Below are positions 54,024-63,199 of a stretch of 64,000 nt of DNA, one piece after another. This stretch comes from Prevotella disiens JCM 6334 = ATCC 29426. GTDB lineage: Bacteria > Bacteroidota > Bacteroidia > Bacteroidales > Bacteroidaceae. The notes under the pieces were generated by a model. It was given only the letters and a program-made list of their open reading frames with translations, was not told the origin of the DNA and made no database searches. Position 1 is the stretch's first letter; every line of letters begins with the position of its first letter. Made by a program: the position numbers and the translations under genes. The DNA lies in NCBI RefSeq assembly GCF_000613345.1, contig NZ_BAIS01000001.1:1-64000 (forward strand), written 5' to 3'.

Positions 54024-55109
54024 ATGGCAGAACAAGAAATTAAATTGATGAAAGGCAACGAAGCCATAGCTCATGCTGCCATAAGATGTGGTACTGATGG
54101 ATATTTTGGTTATCCGATTACACCACAAAGTGAAATTATTGAAACATTAGCGCAACTGAAGCCATGGGAAACCACAGGAATGGTTGTACTACAAGCCGAG
54201 AGCGAAACAGCCTCAATTAATATGATTTATGGTGGGGCTGGCGCAGGAAAACGTGTACTAACATCGTCTTCGTCGCCAGGTATTGCACTAATGCAAGAAG
54301 GTATTAGCTACATGGCAGGCGCTGAATTACCAGGAGTTTTCATTAACGTACAACGTGGAGGACCTGGATTAGGTACTATTCAACCAAGCCAAAGCGATTA
54401 TTTTCAAGCTACAAGAGGAGGAGGTAATGGTGATTACAATGTTATCGTATTAGCACCTAACTCTGTTCAAGAAATGGCAGACTTTGTTGATATTGCCTTT
54501 GAATTAGCTTTTAAATATCGCAACCCCGCAATGATACTTTCAGATGGTGTCATCGGACAAATGATGGAGAAGGTTGTTTTGCCACCAATGAAACCTCGAC
54601 GTACAGAAGAGGAAATTGAAAAGGAATGCCCATGGGCTACAACAGGGCGAAAAGGTGGTCGTGAACCTAATATTATAACATCGCTTGAATTGCAATCAGA
54701 AGTGATGGAACAACGAAATTTGCATTTACAAGAAAAATACAAGCAAATTCAAGAAACAGAAACAAGATACGAAGCATTGCAATGTGAAGACGCCGATTAC
54801 ATAATCGTTAGCTTTGGAAGTGCCGCACGTATTGGAGAAAAAGCCATTACATTAGCAAGAGAAGAAGGAATAAAGGTTGGTCTTTTCCGACCAATCACGC
54901 TTTGGCCTTTCCCTAACAAAGAATTGGTAAAATTAGCACAAGGCAAAAAAGGTATTTTGGTAAGCGAAATCAACGCAGGGCAAATGGTACAAGACGTACG
55001 ATTAGCTATTAATGGAGCGGTAACAGTAGAACATTTTGGAAGATTAGGTGGCATTGTCCCTGACCCAGAAGAAATTGTTAATTCGTTAAAGCAAAAATTT
55101 ATAAAATAG
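54024..55109 (+). CDS. vorB: 3-methyl-2-oxobutanoate/2-oxoacid:ferredoxin oxidoreductase alpha subunit
   Basis: Alpha subunit of the thiamine-diphosphate 2-oxoacid:ferredoxin oxidoreductase that oxidises branched-chain 2-oxoacids or 2-oxoglutarate to acyl-CoA. It begins MAEQEIKLMKGNEAIAHAAIRCG and has GYPITPQSEII, the glycine-rich INVQRGGPGLGT and a transketolase-like C-terminal part. Length is 361 residues. The start at 54024 follows a Shine-Dalgarno GGAGG nine bases upstream and lies 4 bases after the ferredoxin. The frame opens further upstream inside that gene, and is rejected. Whether it is Vor or Kor cannot be decided from one sequence. Confidence 0.92.
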   Translation: MAEQEIKLMKGNEAIAHAAIRCGTDGYFGYPITPQSEIIETLAQLKPWETTGMVVLQAESETASINMIYGGAGAGKRVLTSSSSPGIALMQEGISYMAGAELPGVFINVQRGGPGLGTIQPSQSDYFQATRGGGNGDYNVIVLAPNSVQEMADFVDIAFELAFKYRNPAMILSDGVIGQMMEKVVLPPMKPRRTEEEIEKECPWATTGRKGGREPNIITSLELQSEVMEQRNLHLQEKYKQIQETETRYEALQCEDADYIIVSFGSAARIGEKAITLAREEGIKVGLFRPITLWPFPNKELVKLAQGKKGILVSEINAGQMVQDVRLAINGAVTVEHFGRLGGIVPDPEEIVNSLKQKFIK

Positions 55110-55126
55110 AAATGGAGGATTGCCTT

Positions 55127-55897
55127 ATGGCAGCAAATGATATAATTTCACCAGAAAATCTGGTGTACGCAAAACCCAAACTAATGAACGACACAACCAT
55201 GCACTATTGTCCAGGTTGTTCGCATGGTGTCGTGCATAAACTCGTTGCAGAAGTGATTGCCGATATGGGTATGGAAGACAAAACGATAGGCGTCAGTCCT
55301 GTCGGCTGTGCTGTTTTCGCTTATCGATATTTGGATATTGATTGGCAAGAAGCAGCTCACGGACGTGCACCAGCAGTAGCAACAGGTATAAAGCGTTTAT
55401 GGCCTGACAAACTTGTATTTACATATCAAGGAGATGGCGATTTGGCTTGTATCGGTACAGCTGAGACCATTCACGCACTCAATAGAGGAGAAAATATTAC
55501 CATTATTTTCATAAACAACGCAATCTATGGTATGACAGGAGGACAAATGGCACCAACAACATTATTGGGGCAGAAAACGGCAACGTGTCCTTTTGGACGT
55601 AATCCTGAAATTCATGGCTATCCGCTTAATATGACCGACTTGGCAAGTAGATTAGAAGGAACTTGCTATGTTACACGACAAAGCGTTGATACAGTTGCCT
55701 CTATCACAAAAGCGAAAAAAGCAATACGCAAAGCATTTGATGCTAATATGCAAGGAAAAGGCAGTGCTTTAATAGAAATTGTAGCAACTTGCAACAGTGG
55801 TTGGAAACTTACACCAGCACAAGCCAACGAATGGATGCGTGAAAATATGTTCCCACATTATGAAAAGGGAGACTTAAAAGATACAACGGGAATATAA
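55127..55897 (+). CDS. vorA: 2-oxoacid:ferredoxin oxidoreductase beta subunit (TPP-binding)
   Basis: Beta subunit binding thiamine diphosphate. HYCPGCSHGVVHKLVAE carries conserved cysteines, and GDGDLACIGTAETIHALNRG then FINNAIYGMTGGQMAPTT contain the TPP/Mg motif (GDG...N). Length is 256 residues from the chosen start. The start at 55127 (MAANDIISPEN) is preferred over 55112 because GGAGG lies at 55114-55118 with a good spacing to it and would otherwise be inside the gene. It follows the alpha subunit and precedes the gamma subunit. Confidence 0.92.
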   Translation: MAANDIISPENLVYAKPKLMNDTTMHYCPGCSHGVVHKLVAEVIADMGMEDKTIGVSPVGCAVFAYRYLDIDWQEAAHGRAPAVATGIKRLWPDKLVFTYQGDGDLACIGTAETIHALNRGENITIIFINNAIYGMTGGQMAPTTLLGQKTATCPFGRNPEIHGYPLNMTDLASRLEGTCYVTRQSVDTVASITKAKKAIRKAFDANMQGKGSALIEIVATCNSGWKLTPAQANEWMRENMFPHYEKGDLKDTTGI

Positions 55898-55915
55898 AAC
55901 GAAAGGAACTTACAG

Positions 55916-56470
55916 ATGAATACAGAAATAATAATAAGCGGTTTTGGCGGACAAGGTGTCCTTTCAATGGGAAAAATTCTTGCCTATTCGGGATTGATGG
56001 AAAATAAAGAGGTAACATGGATGCCTGCATACGGACCAGAGCAGCGTGGTGGAACAGCTAACGTAACGGTCATTATAAGCGATGAACGCATCTCATCACC
56101 AATTCTTAGCAAGTACGATGTAGCTATTGTGCTGAACCAACCATCACTTGAAAAATTTGAGCCAAAAGTAAAAACGGGTGGAATCTTGATATATGACGGA
56201 TTTGGAATAATTAATCCGCCTACACGTTCAGATATAAAGACTTATAGAATAGATGCAATGAACAAAGCTGCAGAAATGAAAAATTCGAAAGTTTTCAATA
56301 TGATTGTACTTGGCGGATTACTTAAAGTTTGTCCAATTGTAAGTCTTGACGGACTCCAAAAAGCACTGTATAAAACCCTTCCTGAACGCCATCATGGCAT
56401 GATTCCACTAAATATAGAAGCTGTGGAAATTGGAAAAAATATTATCACAGAAACAAAAAGAACACTTTAA
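55916..56470 (+). CDS. 2-oxoacid:ferredoxin oxidoreductase gamma subunit
   Basis: 184-residue gamma subunit with the family's opening ISGFGGQGVLSMGKILAYSG and MPAYGPEQRGGTANVTVIIS. It couples substrate turnover to CoA use within the complex. It follows the beta subunit and has an AAGGA purine tract before the start. A strong terminator follows, so it is the last gene of the operon. Confidence 0.92.
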   Translation: MNTEIIISGFGGQGVLSMGKILAYSGLMENKEVTWMPAYGPEQRGGTANVTVIISDERISSPILSKYDVAIVLNQPSLEKFEPKVKTGGILIYDGFGIINPPTRSDIKTYRIDAMNKAAEMKNSKVFNMIVLGGLLKVCPIVSLDGLQKALYKTLPERHHGMIPLNIEAVEIGKNIITETKRTL

Positions 56471-56486
56471 CTCTCTAATTTTGTTA

Positions 56487-56538
56487 AGGAGGCTTTCAGC
56501 AGTGATGCTATGAAGCCTCCTGTTTGTTGTTCTTTTTT
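56487..56538 (+). terminator. Intrinsic terminator after the Vor operon
   Basis: AGGAGGCTTTC (56487-56497) pairs with GAAGCCTCCT (56512-56521), followed downstream by a T run at 56532-56539. Confidence 0.75.
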
Positions 56539-56667
56539 TAACACTAAAAATGTTTATTCGTACAGATTTTATCACAATCAAAGGGTAAAAAAGGCACAAA
56601 ACACCCTCGATATGGCAGTTTTGTACATTTTTCTTTAAAAAAATTTGGTCATTTGCGTAATTTTTTA

Positions 56668-56675
56668 TTACTTTG
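56668..56675 (+). promoter_or_regulatory. Promoter box for ompA
   Basis: TTACTTTG, one base off TAnnTTTG, lies 50 bases before the start at 56726. Confidence 0.45.
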
Positions 56676-56725
56676 CAGTACTAAATATAGGTAATTATTT
56701 TTTAAGTATTAATAAATTCAGAGAA

Positions 56726-57760
56726 ATGAAAAAGTTAGGTTTATTGTTAGCTGCCGCTACTATGGCAGTTTCAGTATCAGCACAAACTGTTGCAGAAAGC
56801 AAAACTTTCGACAACATTTATGTAGGTATTAATGGTGGTGTTGCAACAAAGACAACAGGACACAAGTGGTTGAGCGACCTCAACCCTAACGCAGGTCTTC
56901 GCATCGGTCGTTATTTTACACCAGTATTTGGTTTGGCTATTGAAAGCAATGCATACTTCTCAAACAAGCCATACGAATCTTTTGGAACAGCAGTTCGCTT
57001 CATCAACACTTCTTTGCTCGGTACAATTAACTTGAGCAATTGGTTTGGTGGTTACAAAGGTACTCCACGTAATTTCGAAGTAAGCGCAATCTATGGCATT
57101 GGTTGGGGTCACACTTTCAACAACAAAGGTTTTAAGAATTTGAATGTAGCAACATCTAAGGCTGGTCTTGACTTTGCTTTCAACTTTGGTTCTGACAAGC
57201 AATGGCAAGTATATGTTGAACCTTCTATTACGTATGCATTGAATGGTGATGGCTACGAAGGAATGGAATACAACATTAACAAATCAATGGTTCAATTGAA
57301 TGCAGGTATCGTTTACAAGTTCAAGAACTCTAATGGTTCACACAACTTCACAATCGTTACTCCACGCGACCAAGCTGAAATTGATGCACTTAACGCACAA
57401 ATCAACGAACTCCGTAACCGCAAGCCAGAAGTTATCACTAAGGAAGTTATCAAGGAAGTTCCAGCTGTTAAGGAATTCACAGTTTCTGACCTCGTATTCG
57501 TAACATTCGCTCAAGCTAAGTATAACCTTACAAACGAAGCTAAGGCTGCTCTTGACAATGTTAAGGAAGGTAGCCACGTACAAATCGTTGGTACAGCATC
57601 TCCAGAAGGTAACGCAGCATTCAACCAAACATTGTCTGAAAACCGTGCTAAGGTTGTTGCAGAATACCTCTCAGGTCGTGGCGTAATCGTTGACGAAGCT
57701 ACAGGTAAGGGTGTACAAGGTACAACTTCTAATCGTCTTGCAGTAGTTTACGTTAAGTAA
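56726..57760 (+). CDS. OmpA family outer membrane protein
   Basis: 344-residue outer-membrane protein. A signal peptide MKKLGLLLAAATMAVSVSAQ is followed by an eight-stranded beta-barrel (about residues 25-210), a coiled linker with NAQINELRNRKPEVITKEV, and an OmpA-like peptidoglycan-binding domain at the end (SENRAKVVAEYLSGRG). The start at 56726 is preferred over the longer frame from 56645, which would include the promoter and have no signal peptide. Likely abundant, given favourable codons and a strong terminator. Confidence 0.9.
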   Translation: MKKLGLLLAAATMAVSVSAQTVAESKTFDNIYVGINGGVATKTTGHKWLSDLNPNAGLRIGRYFTPVFGLAIESNAYFSNKPYESFGTAVRFINTSLLGTINLSNWFGGYKGTPRNFEVSAIYGIGWGHTFNNKGFKNLNVATSKAGLDFAFNFGSDKQWQVYVEPSITYALNGDGYEGMEYNINKSMVQLNAGIVYKFKNSNGSHNFTIVTPRDQAEIDALNAQINELRNRKPEVITKEVIKEVPAVKEFTVSDLVFVTFAQAKYNLTNEAKAALDNVKEGSHVQIVGTASPEGNAAFNQTLSENRAKVVAEYLSGRGVIVDEATGKGVQGTTSNRLAVVYVK

Positions 57761-57802
57761 ATAACAGCAAAAGAGTAATTTAAAATTACGATAAATAATA
57801 TT

Positions 57803-57831
57803 CCTCGGTACGAAAGTGCCGAGGATTTTTT
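57803..57831 (+). terminator. Intrinsic terminator after ompA
   Basis: CCTCGGTAC (57803-57811) pairs with GTGCCGAGG (57816-57824) over a GAAA loop, one G-T pair, followed by ATTTTTT. Confidence 0.93.
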
Positions 57832-57848
57832 GTTTAGAATTTATTATT

Positions 57849-58622
57849 ATGGGCAAACTTCCAAATATTGGGAAATATCCTTTTAGGGCAGAACCCTTTA
57901 GATGCGACTTCACGAAGCATCTTTTTATAGGAAATTTAGGAAATGACCTTCTGAATACAGCAGACTTTCATAGCAACGATAGAGGTTATGGCGTAATTTT
58001 TCTACAAAGCATTCATAAAACGTGGGTGCTAAGTAGATTAGCAATTGAATTAGAAAAAGTCCCTTACATATACGAAAAATTTAATATTGAAACTTGGGTT
58101 GATAGCGTTATGCGATTTTTCACAAGTCGCAATTTCAAAATTTCAAATGATGAAGGAACTATTTTTGGCTATGGGAAAAGTATTTGGGCAATGATAGATA
58201 CTGACTCCCGACAACCTATTGATATATTAGAGATAAATAATGGAGTTATTTCTCAATATCTTGAAAAGGATTATTTTAATCCCATAGAGAAACTTTCTCG
58301 AGTAAAAATAAGCGAAAACTTACAATTAGTAAAAACTTTAGAACCCAAATTTTGCGATATTGATATCAACGGGCATGTAAATTCCATAAAATATATCGAG
58401 CATATATTCGACTTATTTCCACTCAAAATATTTCAGACAAAACGTGTAAAACGTTTAGAGATAGCTTATATCACAGAATCGCACATTGGTGAAGTTCTTC
58501 ATTTCTATACCGATAAAGCGATAGAAACAGAGCAAAACGAAACAGCTATTCGTATTACCAAAGATTCAGAAGTAGGAGAAATAGAAGTTTGTAGGTCAAA
58601 AGTTGTATTTTGTGGAATATAA
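57849..58622 (+). CDS. Acyl-ACP thioesterase
   Basis: 257-residue enzyme that releases free fatty acids from acyl-carrier protein, of the FatA/B-like family found in bacteria. It has two hot-dog domains. The NTADFHSNDRGYG and VLSRLAIELEKVP segments, and the catalytic-region patterns FCDIDINGHVNSIKYIEH (Asp/Asn/His) and RLEIAYITES are visible. The start at 57849 is chosen because an in-frame ATG at 57816 lies inside the ompA terminator hairpin. It is followed by transketolase, which has its own promoter. Confidence 0.85.
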   Translation: MGKLPNIGKYPFRAEPFRCDFTKHLFIGNLGNDLLNTADFHSNDRGYGVIFLQSIHKTWVLSRLAIELEKVPYIYEKFNIETWVDSVMRFFTSRNFKISNDEGTIFGYGKSIWAMIDTDSRQPIDILEINNGVISQYLEKDYFNPIEKLSRVKISENLQLVKTLEPKFCDIDINGHVNSIKYIEHIFDLFPLKIFQTKRVKRLEIAYITESHIGEVLHFYTDKAIETEQNETAIRITKDSEVGEIEVCRSKVVFCGI

Positions 58623-58673
58623 AAAGATTGACAAAAATTACTCCTTTTATTTTGCGCTATCCAAAGAATTTAT

Positions 58674-58681
58674 TATATTTG
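58674..58681 (+). promoter_or_regulatory. Promoter box for tkt
   Basis: TATATTTG matches TAnnTTTG, 36 bases before the tkt start. Confidence 0.6.
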
Positions 58682-58717
58682 CAAATAGAATAAACATATA
58701 TTATTAATCTAAATTTT

Positions 58718-60733
58718 ATGAACGACAACAAAGTTATGAACCGCGCAGCGGACAACATTAGAATCCTTGCTGCCTCCATGGTAGAAAAAGCTAAATCAGG
58801 TCACCCTGGTGGAGCGATGGGTGGAGCAGATTTTATTAATGTCCTTTTCTCAGAATATTTAATATTCGACCCAGCACAACCAAAATGGGCGGGACGCGAT
58901 AGGTTCTTTCTTGACCCTGGACACATGTCGCCAATGTTGTATTCAGCATTAGCCTTACAAGGAAAATTTACAATAGACGAATTAAAGGATTTCCGTCAAT
59001 GGGGTTCCCCTACTCCTGGACATCCTGAAAGAGATATCGAAAGAGGTATTGAAAATACTTCTGGTCCTTTAGGACAAGGACATAGCTTCGCTGCTGGAGC
59101 AGCTGTTGCAGAGAAATTCCTCGAAGCACGCTTAGGCAAAGAGGTTATGCAACACAAAATTTACGCCTATATTTCAGATGGTGGTATCCAAGAAGAAATC
59201 TCTCAAGGCGTTGGTCGCATTGCTGGAAATTTAGGTCTTAACAACCTTATCATGTTCTACGACTCTAACGACATTCAGCTTTCAACAGAGTGTGGAGTGG
59301 TCATGAACGAAGATACAGCGGCTAAATATAAAGCATGGGGTTGGAATGTTCTTACTTGCAATGGTAATGATGTTGATGAAATCCGTAAAGCATTAGATGA
59401 AGCCCTCACTGAAAAGGAACGTCCTACCCTTATTATAGGTAAAACCATTATGGGTAAGGGTGCGTTGCAAGAAGATGGTTCAAGCTACGAGCATAGCATT
59501 AAAACTCACGGAGCGCCTTTAGGTGGCAACGCTTATGCGAATACAATAAAGAATTTAGGTGGCGACCTGGACAATCCATTCAAAGTTTTCCCAGAAGTGG
59601 CAGAACTCTATGCTAAACGCTTAAAAGAATTGGAAGGAATCGTTGCTAAACGCCATGCTGAAGAAGACGCTTGGGCGAAAGCTAACCCTAAAAAGGCAAA
59701 ATTATATCAAGAATGGTTCAGCGAAAAAGCGCCAAAAATTGATTGGAGCGCAGTAAATCAAAAGGCCGACTCAGCAACTCGTGCTGCGAGTGCAACTTGT
59801 TTAGGCGTTTTAGCCGAGCAAGTTCCAAACATGATATGTTCTTCTGCCGACCTTTCTAATTCAGATAAGACCGATGGTTTCTTAAAGAAGACAAAGAGTA
59901 TCGTTCGTGGCGATTTCTCTGGTGCATTCTTCCAAGCTGGTGTAAGCGAATTAACCATGGCTTGTATGTGCATTGGTATGATGCTTCACGGCGGAGTTGT
60001 TACCGCAATGGGAACATTCTTCGTTTTCTCTGACTACATGAAACCTGCTGTTCGCCTTGCTGCATTGATGCAAGTTCCAGTTAAATTCATTTGGAGCCAT
60101 GATGCTTTCCGTGTTGGTGAAGATGGTCCTACACACGAGCCAGTAGAGCAAGAAGCACAAATTCGCTTAATGGAGAAACTTCAAAACCACGCTGGTAAAG
60201 ATTCTGTACGTGTATTCCGCCCTGCTGATGCTGAAGAAACAACTATTTGTTGGCAAATGGCAATGGAAAACATTGATACACCAACAGCAATGATTTTGTC
60301 TCGCCAAAATGTAACCAACCTTACCGCAGGTACTAAATACGAAGAAGCGCACAAGGGAGCTTACATCGTAGCAGGTTCTGACGAAAATTATGATGTTATC
60401 ATGGTGGCAAGCGGTTCAGAAGTTTCAACATGTATTGCTGGAGCCGAACTTTTAAAAGCTGAAGGAATAAAAGTTAGAATTGTTAGCACACCTTCTGAAG
60501 GCTTATTCCGCACTCAATCGGCTGAATATCAAGAGAGCATACTCCCAAAGAATGCCAAAATATTTGGTCTAACCGCTGGTTTGCCTATTACACTTCAAGG
60601 TTTAGTAGGCGCAAATGGTACTGTATTTGGTTTGAATAGCTTTGGTTTTTCAGCTCCATACAAGGTACTTGACGAGAAACTGGGCTTTACCGCTCAGAAT
60701 GTATATGAACAAGTTAAAGCATTTTTAGCATAA
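58718..60733 (+). CDS. tkt: Transketolase
   Basis: TPP enzyme of the non-oxidative pentose phosphate pathway that moves two-carbon units between sugar phosphates. Single chain of 671 residues: the TPP-binding domain contains GHPGGAMGGADF, GPLGQGHSFAAG and SDGGIQEEISQGVGRIAG; the pyrimidine domain has the conserved SADLSNSDKTDGFL and SHDAFRVGEDGPTHEP segments; and a C-terminal domain follows. It has its own promoter and is followed by a strong hairpin and then rpiB, which supplies ribose-5-phosphate, so the two genes work in the same pathway. Confidence 0.98.
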   Translation: MNDNKVMNRAADNIRILAASMVEKAKSGHPGGAMGGADFINVLFSEYLIFDPAQPKWAGRDRFFLDPGHMSPMLYSALALQGKFTIDELKDFRQWGSPTPGHPERDIERGIENTSGPLGQGHSFAAGAAVAEKFLEARLGKEVMQHKIYAYISDGGIQEEISQGVGRIAGNLGLNNLIMFYDSNDIQLSTECGVVMNEDTAAKYKAWGWNVLTCNGNDVDEIRKALDEALTEKERPTLIIGKTIMGKGALQEDGSSYEHSIKTHGAPLGGNAYANTIKNLGGDLDNPFKVFPEVAELYAKRLKELEGIVAKRHAEEDAWAKANPKKAKLYQEWFSEKAPKIDWSAVNQKADSATRAASATCLGVLAEQVPNMICSSADLSNSDKTDGFLKKTKSIVRGDFSGAFFQAGVSELTMACMCIGMMLHGGVVTAMGTFFVFSDYMKPAVRLAALMQVPVKFIWSHDAFRVGEDGPTHEPVEQEAQIRLMEKLQNHAGKDSVRVFRPADAEETTICWQMAMENIDTPTAMILSRQNVTNLTAGTKYEEAHKGAYIVAGSDENYDVIMVASGSEVSTCIAGAELLKAEGIKVRIVSTPSEGLFRTQSAEYQESILPKNAKIFGLTAGLPITLQGLVGANGTVFGLNSFGFSAPYKVLDEKLGFTAQNVYEQVKAFLA

Positions 60734-60743
60734 TTAATAACCA

Positions 60744-60772
60744 AGCCTCACAGGCATTACGCCTGTGGGGCT
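60744..60772 (+). terminator. Hairpin between tkt and rpiB
   Basis: AGCCTCACAGGC (60744-60755) pairs with GCCTGTGGGGCT (60761-60772) over a five-base loop, with one T-G pair. Only a short T-rich stretch follows, so it may be a weak terminator or mRNA-stabilising hairpin. Confidence 0.65.
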
Positions 60773-60790
60773 CTTTAATACTTTACGCTT

Positions 60791-61234
60791 ATGGAAATTA
60801 AAACAGTAGGTATTGCCTGCGACCACGCTGGCTACCCATTAAAGCAGTTTGTTATTCAGTATCTCGAAGAACATAAGCTCCCTTATAAGGACTTTGGTTG
60901 CAACAGTGATTTAAGTTGTGATTACCCTGATTATGCACACCCACTGGCAGAAGCTGTCGAAAAGAATGAAGTTTACCCTGCTATCGCTATCTGTGGAAGT
61001 GGCGAAGGTATGGCTATTACCCTCAATAAACACCAAGCAGTTAGAGCAGGATTGGCATGGAACAAAGAAGTTGCACAACTTATTCGCCAACACAACGATG
61101 CTAATGTTCTTGTAATGCCAGGACGTTTTGTAGATAATAAGACTGCAAAGGATATTATGGACGCATTCTTTAAGGCTTCATTTGAAGGTGGTCGTCATGA
61201 ACGTCGCGTTCAGAAGATTGCTATTGAGAAATAA
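60791..61234 (+). CDS. rpiB: Ribose 5-phosphate isomerase B
   Basis: Interconverts ribose-5-phosphate and ribulose-5-phosphate. The 147-residue RpiB/LacA/LacB-family protein has CDHAGYPLKQFV, then CGSGEGMAITLNKHQAVRAGLA with the catalytic Cys and anion-binding residues, and PGRFVDNKTAKDIMDAF. Length is normal. Directly downstream of transketolase in the pentose phosphate pathway, separated by a hairpin. No RpiA is visible in the window. Confidence 0.96.
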   Translation: MEIKTVGIACDHAGYPLKQFVIQYLEEHKLPYKDFGCNSDLSCDYPDYAHPLAEAVEKNEVYPAIAICGSGEGMAITLNKHQAVRAGLAWNKEVAQLIRQHNDANVLVMPGRFVDNKTAKDIMDAFFKASFEGGRHERRVQKIAIEK

Positions 61235-61313
61235 TTTTGCCTCCTTTGAATATCAAAAACTAAAATCAAGTAAGTAACTTTTCTATTTTCGTTTCTGATG
61301 TTCACAACATAAA

Positions 61314-61347
61314 AAAAAGGCTTTCTCCTAAAAGAAAGTCTTTTTTT
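61314..61347. terminator. Bidirectional terminator between rpiB and pyk
   Basis: AAGGCTTTCT and AGAAAGTCTTT form a stem flanked by A and T runs, between the convergent rpiB and pyruvate kinase genes. Confidence 0.8.
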
Positions 61348-61415
61348 ATATTGCCTTATTTACTCAATTCGACAAATCATTCTTATAAAAGATTTGTCTT
61401 AATCGTAAAGTTTTA

Positions 61416-62879
61416 CTATTTTTCTTCTACATTTTCATTTTCCACATCACGCAAATGGAACTTGTAAGTATCTGCAAAAACTGCACTTACAGTATTTATT
61501 TCCAAGAAAGAAGTGCCACCTTCTTTGCCTCTCATACCTGAAAGATAAGCTATTTTATCGGTTGATTTTATAAAACCACGTTGGCGCAACATGCGCAAAG
61601 CAGCGGTAAATAATTCATGCTTTGATTTGTGCTGTTGCTGATAAATCGGGATTAATCCATAACTCAAGTTTAACCAACGTTGCAATTTTTCATGATAGCA
61701 GATTGCAAGTACAGGGTTAGGACCACGGAATGCTGCCAAATTTCTTGCAGTTTTACCCGTATCACCATCGGTTATAATGCCCTTAACACCCAATTGTTCA
61801 GTTGCTTCAATTGCACTCTTCGCTAAAAATTCACGTTGTCCCATTTCTGAGTTCAAAGGAATATCAATAAAACCGTCTCTATGCGCATCTTTTTCAGCAC
61901 GTTCAGCAATTTTTGCCATTGTGCGACACGCTTCAATAGGATATTTTCCACTTGCAGTTTCACCACTCAACATCAAAGCGTCCGTGTAACTATAAATTGC
62001 ATTTGCAATATCGGCAACCTCAGCACGAGTTGGTCGTGGGTTGTTAATCATTGTATGCAACATTTGGGTTGCGACAATTACAGGCTTGCGTTTGGCGATA
62101 CATTTACGGATAATTCTGCGTTGGATACCTGGGATTTTTTCAATAGGAACCTCAATACCCAAATCGCCACGAGCAATCATAATACCATAAGAAGCATCAA
62201 TAATTTCTTCAATGTTATCAACACCCTCTTGGTTTTCAATTTTTGAAATAATCTTTATATCCGAATGATGTGCATCGAGAATATCTTGTACCGCCTTAAC
62301 ATCTGCGGCAGAGCGAACAAAAGAGTGGGCAATGAAGTCAATATCAAGTTCGATTGCAAGCTCAATATTCTTTTTATCCTTTTCGGTTAATGCAGGCAAA
62401 TCAATGTGAGCACCAGGAACATTTACACTTTTATGCGCCCCTAACTCTCCGTCATTGGTTACCTTTGTCAATAACATAGGACCTTCACTCTCAAAGACTT
62501 CCATATCCAAAGCCCCATCATCAAACAAAAGATGATTGCCAATTTTTATATCTTTTGCAATATCTTTATATGAAAGATTGACCATTTCACGAGTAGTTTC
62601 CACATCTGGGCGACCAAATATTTTCACGACATCACCAGCTTTATATTTTATAGGCTCAGCTACCGCTGTTGTACGAATTTCTGGACCTTTCGTATCGATG
62701 AGCAAAGCAATATGTGGCGACACTGCTCGCGTATTTTTTACTACTTTTCTTATCCCCTCTTCCGTGGCGTGTGCAGTATTCATGCGCACAACATTCATTC
62801 CTGAAAAAAACAGTGAGCGAAGAAAATCTACTTCACATCTAAAATCACTGATAGAACATACAATCTTAGTTTGCTTCAT
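61416..62879 (-). CDS. pyk: Pyruvate kinase
   Basis: Final glycolytic enzyme that makes pyruvate and ATP from phosphoenolpyruvate. The N terminus has the family's KIVCSISDFRC opening and MNVVRMNTAHA. The substrate and metal sites are in DTKGPEIRT, SKIENQEGVDNIEEI, IMIARGDLGIEVP and SGETASGKYPIEA. The 487-residue length includes a C-terminal allosteric domain with a rather long tail. It is convergent with rpiB and starts 20 bases after a small zinc-ribbon gene on the same strand. Confidence 0.96.
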   Translation of the reverse strand: MKQTKIVCSISDFRCEVDFLRSLFFSGMNVVRMNTAHATEEGIRKVVKNTRAVSPHIALLIDTKGPEIRTTAVAEPIKYKAGDVVKIFGRPDVETTREMVNLSYKDIAKDIKIGNHLLFDDGALDMEVFESEGPMLLTKVTNDGELGAHKSVNVPGAHIDLPALTEKDKKNIELAIELDIDFIAHSFVRSAADVKAVQDILDAHHSDIKIISKIENQEGVDNIEEIIDASYGIMIARGDLGIEVPIEKIPGIQRRIIRKCIAKRKPVIVATQMLHTMINNPRPTRAEVADIANAIYSYTDALMLSGETASGKYPIEACRTMAKIAERAEKDAHRDGFIDIPLNSEMGQREFLAKSAIEATEQLGVKGIITDGDTGKTARNLAAFRGPNPVLAICYHEKLQRWLNLSYGLIPIYQQQHKSKHELFTAALRMLRQRGFIKSTDKIAYLSGMRGKEGGTSFLEINTVSAVFADTYKFHLRDVENENVEEK

Positions 62880-62899
62880 TATCTTTTGCTATTAAATTT

Positions 62900-63196
62900 T
62901 TAATTTGACATTGCCTTAAAGACAATATATAATATTGTGGACAATAGGATTATAATTCCAACAAAAATGAGAAAACCTATCACCATTTTCCTACCAAACT
63001 GATTCCCATGCACCGCTTTTTGTGGTTTCACTTTCTGCGCAGGTTCACTATTTTCAGTAGACATTAATGGCGCAGCAACGATATTTTCTTTCCCACAAAA
63101 CGGACATTGACATTTTACTGTTTTTCCGTTTTCTGCCTGAACACCAAATCGTTGCGAACAATATTTGCAGTTTATCTGAAAGTATTGTATTCCCAT
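62900..63196 (-). CDS. Small zinc-ribbon membrane protein
   Basis: 98-residue protein with a zinc-ribbon N terminus (CKYCSQRFGV...CQCPFCGKEN), a disordered linker with Lys/Gln and Pro, and a C-terminal transmembrane helix (MVIGFLIFVGIIILLSTIL). The layout is like the next protein but shorter. It lies between pyk and that protein, and the gap on the upstream side is only 3 bases, so it is in the same transcript. No function can be assigned. Confidence 0.75.
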   Translation of the reverse strand: MGIQYFQINCKYCSQRFGVQAENGKTVKCQCPFCGKENIVAAPLMSTENSEPAQKVKPQKAVHGNQFGRKMVIGFLIFVGIIILLSTILYIVFKAMSN

Positions 63197-63199
63197 TTT

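Noticed and set aside
57816-57848. Longer N terminus of the acyl-ACP thioesterase
   Set aside because: It would start inside the ompA terminator hairpin.
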